From positions 1 to 64,000 of the forward strand of contig CAOLHI010001283.1 of assembly GCA_948474755.1 (NCBI GenBank): DNA of 64,000 nt. The letters run 5' to 3'. A program made the translations under genes and the position numbers. The notes below the pieces were generated by a model that made no database searches, was not told where the DNA came from, and saw only the letters and a list, made by a program, of their open reading frames with translations. Position 1 is the first letter of the stretch, and every line of letters begins with the position of its first letter. Shown here in pieces: positions 57,188 to 64,000 of this stretch. The DNA is from Ctenosaura bakeri. Lineage: Eukaryota > Chordata > Lepidosauria > Squamata > Iguanidae.

Positions 57188-58067
57188 TGTTACCCTGTAT
57201 TGTGGGGGATCCTGGAAGGAACGTCCAAATAACCAAACAAAAACACAATATAGGGAAATTAACTCGAGCACTCTCTTAAGCTAGCGAAAGGCAGGGTAAC
57301 TTTAGCTGGGGTCTTTAACCCTATGTATACAGCATCAGGTCAGAAGATCAGTCAGACAGTTTTAAGAGAGTAAAATTAATAGTTTTATTAAAGGACAAAC
57401 AACAGAAAAGACACCACAAGCACACACAGCTAACTAGAAATTAGAAATGAGAGTTTCAGGGGGAATGGGTAATACGACACCTTTTCTCGTAGTCCTGGAG
57501 AAAACAGAGAGTTGTAGGGAAGAAAGTTCAGCGTGGTTCGCTGAGGGGGCGACTCGCTGGACAAACTGACAGCAAGGCAGGATAGCAGTCTGGTGTGTTC
57601 CGAGGAGGGCTTGGAATTGGGGACTTTTTATAGGGTGGATTGTGCCTACAGGCCATGCCATGCTCGGTGAGAACAAAGAGAGTTTGGAGCGGGACAAAAG
57701 CGTTGGAAAAGGTCAGGTTTTACATGATGAGCTTAGCACTGGATGACAATAGTATGGCCAGTATGCAAATGGACCAACATAAAGGACTGACTCGGCACCC
57801 AGCCGGGCATCTTTGTGTAAAGTTGCACTGAGCAAGGCGGGTTTGCAAGAAGGAATGGTCCCTGAAGCATCGGAGAGGCATTAAGTTGCCTGCTTAAATG
57901 AGGTTTGGAAAGTACAACCATTAATGGCCGCGTCTATTACGTGCTTGTCCGGTGGCCCTTGCAAACATGTGGAGTAGGGCGGCAGAGAAAGGTCAAATAG
58001 AGGCCAAATTATTTGATATCAAGAGATATCTAGTGCTCTCACCAGACATAGGATATCCATGGTAACA
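57188..58067 (-). mobile_element. Solo LTR, copy 4 (minus orientation)
   Basis: The 880 bp copy runs from tgttaccctg to catggtaaca, flanked by TCAC (57184-57187) and TCCC (58068-58071), 3 of 4 matching. On the minus strand TATAAAAA lies at 57632-57625 and AATAAA at 57389-57384, about 240 bp downstream. Of the other copies, copy 3 seems most similar. Confidence 0.86.
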
Positions 58068-58079
58068 TCCCCTCTTCTT

Positions 58080-58300
58080 TTTTAATATCCCACTTTTTTC
58101 CTAGCCCTGGGATTGAAGGAGACTTACAAAAATTAATAAAGATACAGGTAAAAAGTTCATATCCCCCCCAAAATCTACAAAAGTTCAAATACAATTAAAC
58201 TATGAAAAGAATTAAAAGCAATTAAAAGCATACCCATTAAAAAGCAACAAATGTGGACCATACAAAACATGGTGCTTTACTTAGTTATCCATGAGCAGTC
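58080..58300 (-). repeat. LINE 3' tail, L2-like
   Basis: The plus strand has tttttaatatcccac and ccctgggattgaaggagact, then A-rich sequence, the complement of an L2-type tail. From here to about 59000 nothing else is recognised. Confidence 0.45.
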
Positions 58301-59004
58301 AGTAAGCCAAGACCTGCCAAACCAAAAAAAAAGTCTTCACCTTCCATTAGAAGAGCACCATGGAAGGGGCCAGTCTAGTCTTCTAGCTTTACAACAAACA
58401 CATCTTATATAGCAACAGATCAGCAAACAGCGTATTTCCCCATCCTGAAGTATTCCCAGGGAACTGCCAGCATTGCCAAGGACTTTTCATTTCCACTTCC
58501 TAGGTCAGTTTAAATTAACCCAGTATTTCCAAAATGAAATTTATCTGTCCATGGCTGTCCGTGTTCTACTGAACTAGTTAAGGCCACCACCTAGAAACAT
58601 AACGATTGGTTCCAGGATCCAAATTCAACAGAGATCAAATGAGGGAAAGAGGAATGCTAGCTGTAAAAGAAAAATGATCCTAATGCTTAGCTGGTGTAAT
58701 ATTGCTAAAGTACTGTAAAAACTTTGACTATAACTCCAGAATAATAACTAAAAAAGGAAATTGGTGAAAGTCAATTTCTGAAATGTTGCCTGAGTCTAGG
58801 TATGACCTGTGATCAGTGGAAGGACAAGGAAGAAGAACACAACGGAGTGGGGGAGTAGGGGAAAGCTGGGATATTTCAAGAAAGATTTTGGATGCAAAAC
58901 CACAAATATACAGATAAAATCAAAGAAAAAGAACTGGAAATTCTCAGTATTTCCAGGGACTTTTCCCTTTTCTGGATAAGTCCTGAGAAGGTTTTAGAAA
59001 AAGG

Positions 59005-59100
59005 ATGGGGGAACCATGGCCCTCCACACATTGTTGGCTTCCGACCTCTAACTACCCCAGGAAATGTTGAAGGATAATGTCAGTTGTAGTTCAAGCATAC
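59005..59100. repeat. hAT-like fragment
   Basis: gatgggggaaccatggccct followed by an inverse half ending cagttgtagttcaa matches the element type at 28291-29417. Ends are not preserved. Confidence 0.45.
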
Positions 59101-59439
59101 TTCAAGGACTGTATGTTTCTCCTCCACTGTTTGACAAAATATTTGCTTTATCTTCAGACTCTAGAATTGTGCCTAGAAAACAGATCATTTGGATTCCTGT
59201 GCTGCAAGGAGTTATATGTTTAGCAGTTGAACTCAGAAAAGGACTGGGGTGCCCCCATAATTCTTTGCCGGTGCAGCGCGTTCAGGGGGAGGGGTCATGT
59301 CACGGACAAGGGACTTTCTGCCTAAATAGAGCAGAACCATCTCATCTGAGCATTGTTTACAGTGAAAGTCTAGGGTTTCTAAAAGAGCAGAAGTCTCCCC
59401 AGTGCCTCCATTCCATACAAAACAAATAGAAAATGACAA

Positions 59440-59730
59440 ATCAACAAGGTCACTGCCCCGTTTAATTTGTTGCCATGGTTCTGCCTGTTAGCCTCTGCTA
59501 GACATGTGAAGTCTTTAAAGCAACAAGAAAAAAAATGCCAAGTCACCGCTATGCCATACACTTGATTAATGATGATATGTGTAAGCAGAAAACAATTTGC
59601 TGTGGCCAAGCAAATGAGATCATTTCACATTCTGAGGGATACAAATATCATCTGAGTTTATACGAATGTCATTTAGAAGACTACTTATTTATTCAACTTG
59701 TTAAGTCAGCCTACAGCCAAGATCCTTAGA
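59440..59730. other. Repeat-poor stretch, candidate regulatory DNA
   Basis: No repeat signature. It contains cacttgattaatgatgatat, agcaaatgagatcatttcac and gtttaatttgttgcc. It is a candidate conserved non-coding element by texture only. Confidence 0.35.
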
Positions 59731-59811
59731 GTAGTGCCCACAAACGTAAGATAAAATACAGTGGCTGGAGTCCTGATGGTGATTTACACTGACATAGCAG
59801 AATACATTGGG

Positions 59812-59977
59812 ATCCATCCACACTACAGAAATATACTGCTGTCATTCCACTTAGAATCCTCAGCCGAGAGTTCTAGCCTCTCACTAAACAACAAACACCA
59901 GAATTTCATGAGATGGAGTCATGACTGTTAAAGTGGAATGATAGCACCATAATTGTGTGGTATGAATAGGCCTCTGG
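59812..59977. mobile_element. Foldback MITE, diverged copy
   Basis: The arms contain gctgtcattccacttagaat and aaagtggaatgatagcacc, and the ends are decayed (atccatccacactacag, gtgtggtatgaataggcc). Relationship to the 34453 family is by arm similarity. Confidence 0.6.
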
Positions 59978-60104
59978 CACTATTAGACCAAAATGTGGGT
60001 GCCTCAGGGTCCACCTGCAATGCCAGTGCCTCCATGCAAAGATGGGGAATTTTTAGCTTAAATTAGGAGACTTTCAAGAAGGGAATAATCTATCAAGATT
60101 TCCA

Positions 60105-60830
60105 TCTATGTTTACCAGTACTTCTACAGGGAAGAACCAACCAGAGATCCAAAAAGTAAGCTAAATTTTCCTTTATTGGGGAAATTAATCACACACATAC
60201 AAAATCCAAACAGCCATGCAATCACACAAGGTTAACTGAAGGAAAAAGGGAGGAAAGTTTTAGATAGCAAGATTTCAGGGTGTAGTGGGTGATATTTATC
60301 AATCTAGAAGAGCAGTGAACAAGCAGAAATGCGGCTTAGACTCACATCTAAGGAAAGTACACAGTTGGGAATCGGAGTAGCAGAGTGGCGATCTACAATG
60401 ACTGGCCAAAACTAGAGGTTTATATACCCAATTTTTGCCTGGAGGACAAGGGTGTCAATGGCTTTCTGACTGAGTAAACAATAGAGTTTGCAGAGTGGAC
60501 AGTGGGGTTAGCATTACAGGACAAAGGGCTAAAGGTCACTCTGATAGCTTGGTGCTTGTCAGACAGGTTTTAGGACAAAGGAGAGATGAGTAGTCAGGGG
60601 GAAAGAAGTTAAGACAGTCAGCCATTTGGTAGGAATCTTCCAGTCACTATTGTCTGAAAAGCACAGTTGTTAAGGCTAACTGTAGCCTATTATCTCTGTA
60701 GTTTCTTGTTGATTTCCTGACTATGAACTGGCTATGCCTAGAGATGTTTTCCGACCTAATTTGCAGTGCACGTATTCAGGCAGTCTTTTCCTCTTGGCCA
60801 GCTTGGCCCTACAGCCATAGCAGGCCATGT
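60105..60830 (-). mobile_element. Possible solo LTR of a second family
   Basis: On the minus strand a TATATAAAC box near 60425 is followed about 250 bp later by AATAAA near 60176, the same spacing as in the recognised LTRs. The plus-strand left edge may be tgtttaccag at about 60108, but the right edge and a target duplication are not found. It could instead be unrelated sequence. Confidence 0.4.
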
Positions 60831-60884
60831 TTTATATCAAAGCAAATTAATATAAATTGCCAATTAAATCTTTATTTCACCAGT

Positions 60885-61080
60885 TAAACAACAACAACAA
60901 CAACAACAATAATAATTTGCATCCTGCCGCTCCACATGGATCGAGGCGGCAAACAACATGAAATACATTAAATACATTAAAAGACATTAAAAACATACCC
61001 AATCTTCCCCACCCTCCAACCCACCTAAACCAACCCCTTAAAATACACAGCAATTAACAATCCATCAATTACTATTAGCA
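60885..61080 (-). repeat. L2-like LINE 3' tail with (AAC)n
   Basis: (AAC)n at 60887-60909 precedes ccacatggatcgaggcggca and a ttaaatacattaaaagacat run, the complement of an L2-type 3' tail (gcggcaggatgcaaattatt). Between here and 61850 no gene is seen. Confidence 0.65.
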
Positions 61081-61851
61081 AGCAGCAAGGCAATATCAAA
61101 TGTGGGAAGATGTATGACCCAGTAACAGCATGAGACAGTTTTCAAGGTATTGCACAGTGATGGCTGCCATTACTGTCATCAAACAAAGCTGCCCTACCAT
61201 GTCCTACAGGGGAGCTTTATCTCCTAAGAGAGAAAAGTTTTATTACAGACCTGCCCCATTCCAACATAACGGAAGTGTCAGCTATTATACTACAGCTGCC
61301 TCACAACCCCCAGTGCTGCCACTACCACTTACAATACAATAGTTACACCAGCCAACAGAATTGTGGCCAATGGGGTCTATAAGACCAGGTTAAAAACATT
61401 TTTAAAAAAATAACAGAAATTAACATTTCAAGAGCAACAAATACTAGAAAGATCAGAAGGTGTCCACAGAAATAATAACTGCTTGAAAACACAGCCCGAA
61501 GCAGGGTTTGTAGCTACCGGGGGGAGGGGAGCGAAAACACCATAAAAAAAATTCTATACACCTCCCCACAACATTCAGTCCCCAAATTTCTAACATTGCA
61601 GTAAGTTAAAACTTCACTTGAGAATTTAGACATAGGATTTTGGCAGCCAATGAAAAGAGGCAGGCAAGTTCCCAAGGAAAGAAGAAGACAGCTCACATAA
61701 TAAATGTGAGCAATTTTCAGTGCTTACCTCTCAGCAATGCTAGAAATATGGCAACTGAAGAAAAAGAATTATGGAGATAGGACAGACTTTTTATTGGGGG
61801 GCAATGGTCTCATTTTGCTTCTCCCAAAGCTACACACCCAGACTCATTAGC

Positions 61852-62055
61852 CCTTTCACACTTACAACAATTAGCTGGCATGGCTCTATCCCATGGAATC
61901 CTGGCATTTGAAGTTTAAGAGGTTTTTTAAAAAATAATTCTCAGTCAGAGAGCAGTAGTGATTCATCAAACTGTATATCTGAGGATTTCATGGGTTGTAG
62001 CCATGGCAGTTAAAGTAGATTCACAGTGCTGTAATTGGGCAATGTGAACAGGTGG
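61852..62055. mobile_element. Foldback MITE, diverged copy
   Basis: Ends agccctttcacacttacaac and gggcaatgtgaacagg. Arms ccatggaatcctggcatttg and gatttcatgggttgtagcc. It belongs with 50005-50226 and 48072-48413 by end type. Confidence 0.6.
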
Positions 62056-62253
62056 GTATTGAAGCATCTAGCAAGGTAAAAGCCTGAGAAAATAGATTTG
62101 CACCGGCTTAGAGAAAATCAACAATGTGCAAGGCAGACCACTCACAGGGGTTACCACTAGAAAAGTCTTCCCTGAACTACACACCAGCTGAACTTCAGTA
62201 TGCTGGTTTGGGCAATACCATCTCTAAGGTCCCTTCCAGTTCTGTGAGTCTGA

Positions 62254-62480
62254 CTGTTATGTTTCTTCAAGTCATTTTTGATGTACAGCAACCCTAAGTC
62301 AAGCCCATCACAGGATTTTCTTGGCAAGATTTGTTCAGAGGAGGGTTTGCCCTTGCCTTCCTCTGAGGCTGAGAGATTATGACTTCCCCAAGGTCCCCAG
62401 TGGGTTTCTGTGGCCGAGTAGGGATTTGAACCCTGGCCTCCAGAGCAGTAATCCTACACAAAAACCACTCCGCCATGCTT
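62254..62480 (-). repeat. tRNA-derived SINE, near full length
   Basis: Minus orientation: ttcttcaagtcatttttgat (tail complement), gcccttgccttcctctgagg, gggatttgaaccctggcctc (B-box-like complement) and aaccactccgccatgctt at the head. Confidence 0.87.
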
Positions 62481-62884
62481 GACCTCTGTGAGTCTGACTA
62501 TAAGTGTGATATTCACCTGCCTTACAGAATGGGTCAGAGGGTTACAATAAAATATCTTATGTGAAATGCTTTGAACCCTCAGCAGAAACAAGAATGTCTT
62601 GTGGCACCTTAAACATTAAAAGGTTTTATCAGGCATGTTGGATTAGAGGTAGTTTCATCGATTATTAGCCACTTTGAGGAAAAATGAAGATTGGTTCCAT
62701 TAAGATGCAGCCTCCTTTAATAGAATTTGCAGAGAAATGTGCCGAATCTCTTGCACATCCTTCTGAGACTAATGCTGCTTCCAAATGGATTTAAAAAAAA
62801 TAACCCCGGGAATCCTGGTTTGCCTCAGTCGGCGGGTTATTATATACATGCTAGGACAGATGCAGCAGATATGGAATGTAATGA

Positions 62885-63371
62885 CAGTTGGCCTTCCACA
62901 TTCACTAGGGGTTAGGGTAACAGGAACCCTGCAAAAGTGGAAAAATCACAAATATCAAAATGTGTGTGTGTCTGTGTGTCTGTGGGGAGCGGGGGATGAG
63001 GCACAGTGGGGAGAGCAGGCACTCAGGGTCCATACAGGTCAGGGAAAGGAGAAGGAAAAGGGGTGGGTCTCCTGCTGGTTCTATACTTCCTCTTTCACCA
63101 TCTCCTTCCCTGGGTGTGCATGAGAGGTGTTGGAAGAGGGTTTGTGATGCTGAGAAATCGGGCTGCGAACTGTCCTTAGCTGGCCAGGCAGTGGCTAATG
63201 GAGAAGAAGGAGGATCAGATGCAGGTTTTTAAAGGGCTGCCTGATTGGAGCCACGGAGAGGGAAGATTCCCTTGGAAAAGAAGTGCCTGAGGTGAGTGGA
63301 CAAGGGTTGGACAAATTCACAAATAATCAAATCTGTGAAAGTCAAAACCTATAAATGTGGAGGGCCAATTG
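62885..63371. mobile_element. Tigger/mariner-like non-autonomous element (487 bp)
   Basis: The left end cagttggccttccacattca and right end, complemented, caattggccctccacattta are terminal inverted repeats. The right flank is TA and the left GA, compatible with a mutated TA duplication as made by Tc1/mariner-type transposases. The interior has a (GT)n run near 62960 and a G-rich part. Frames inside (90-112 codons) show no domain. Confidence 0.75.
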
Positions 63372-63659
63372 TAATCAGTAGAAAGGTAATAGAAATACAA
63401 AAAGTACAAAAGCTGATGTTAAGCTAGGAAGATGGCTTCAATTCAATACTGTGGTCCGCACTCTGTTATGTTCTGCTTAGTTACATAAAAGGTGCTAAGG
63501 GACCCTCCTAGAGAACTGCGAACATGCATATCAGTGCACTGGCAAAAGTGTCTTCATGTGCACTGGGCTTCTACCAATATGCAATGGTATTCCCTAGCTG
63601 ATTTCCCAACGTGCATTGGGCTCTACTGATGCATAACTAACTCCCTAGCTGTTATTCTG

Positions 63660-63810
63660 TTGAGTATGCAAACTCAAGTCAATTGACTTAAATTTGAATC
63701 AACTTGCTTCAGTGACTTGACTTGGACTTGACTTGGCAATAAATGATGGACTTACTCGACTCAACTTGTGACTTGTCTTTTTATTGACCAACTTGCTGCC
63801 CTTGGTAGTC
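63660..63810. repeat. Fragment of the CAAGTC-repeat hAT-like element
   Basis: It contains gacttgacttggacttgact and ctcgactcaacttgtgactt, then ccaacttgctgcccttgg, matching the end regions of the copies at 23469 and 31117. No ends are preserved. Confidence 0.65.
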
Positions 63811-64000
63811 CTACCTCCCCATCCAGCTATCAGGGAATGTTATGTTGATTCAATGAGAGTGACACATTTTCCTTATTCCCACCTCTTCCTTGTTTCCTAT
63901 GTTTTTTGAAAAGCCATTTATAGGAAAGAAAAAGCACAGGAAGATTGAAGGGGGGAAAACAGGTGCTCTCAGCTTTTTTTTCTTTTGAGTGTGGGCATGG

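Noticed and set aside
60105..60830. Fifth copy of the TGTTAYC LTR family
   Set aside because: The signal spacing is similar but the ends and body do not match, so it was kept only as a possible separate LTR.
62785..63232. Frames of 90-112 codons near a gaggtgagt splice-donor-like site
   Set aside because: They lie within the Tigger-like element and show no domain.

Overview
The window looks like non-coding DNA from a squamate reptile, most likely a lizard. It is a gene-poor, intronic or intergenic stretch built largely from interspersed repeats. The evidence is the repeat mix: CR1, L2, RTE/BovB-like and L1 LINE fragments; tRNA-derived and 5S-derived SINEs that share a tail; solo LTRs; many hAT, Harbinger and Tigger-like DNA elements; and long compound microsatellites. 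I recognise no exon of a host protein-coding gene, no functional tRNA or rRNA gene and no CRISPR. Nearly all open frames are chance frames or transposon relics.

The most striking object is a 7,355 bp PIF/Harbinger-type transposon at 6190-13544. It has 32 bp terminal inverted repeats and a 3 bp target duplication (AAA). It carries two convergent decayed genes: a MYB/trihelix-like DNA-binding protein (+ strand, about 8905-10890) and a DDE nuclease (- strand, about 12950-11217). It is GC- and CpG-rich, unlike its surroundings. It inserted into the reverse transcriptase region of an RTE/BovB-like LINE, whose halves lie at 5835-6189 and 13545-15330. Small elements with related ends (GGCCCTT... with 3 bp duplications) occur at 24141-24561, 47118-47602 and 54418-54668. 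A larger group of foldback elements (GGCCATTTC ends) also gives 3 bp duplications.

Layout. 1-5.8 kb: a MITE arm, a GC-rich repeat, a hAT element, and a solo LTR inside an inverted-repeat element. 5.8-15.5 kb: LINE, Harbinger, LINE. 16.3-20.8 kb: an old CR1 interrupted by a MITE and by a younger CR1 that keeps a long open reverse transcriptase frame, followed by a perfect 88 bp duplication. 22.2-34.3 kb: two solo LTRs, two inverted copies of a hAT element full of CAAGTC repeats (one carrying a Harbinger MITE), L2 and L1 fragments, a large palindrome, and SINEs. 34.4-64 kb: many short hAT elements, foldback MITEs and SINEs, a fourth solo LTR and a Tigger-like element. These are separated by AT-rich, repeat-poor stretches (about 32.4, 36.1, 49.0, 52.9 and 59.4 kb) that could hold conserved regulatory sequence.

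The elements relate to each other rather than to a cell pathway. The Harbinger proteins are of the kind that would have moved the GGCCCTT-ended MITEs. The RTE-like LINE shares its 3' tail with both SINE families and is their probable mobiliser. Nested insertions give a relative age order. Family names rest on motif recognition by eye; no database search was possible.
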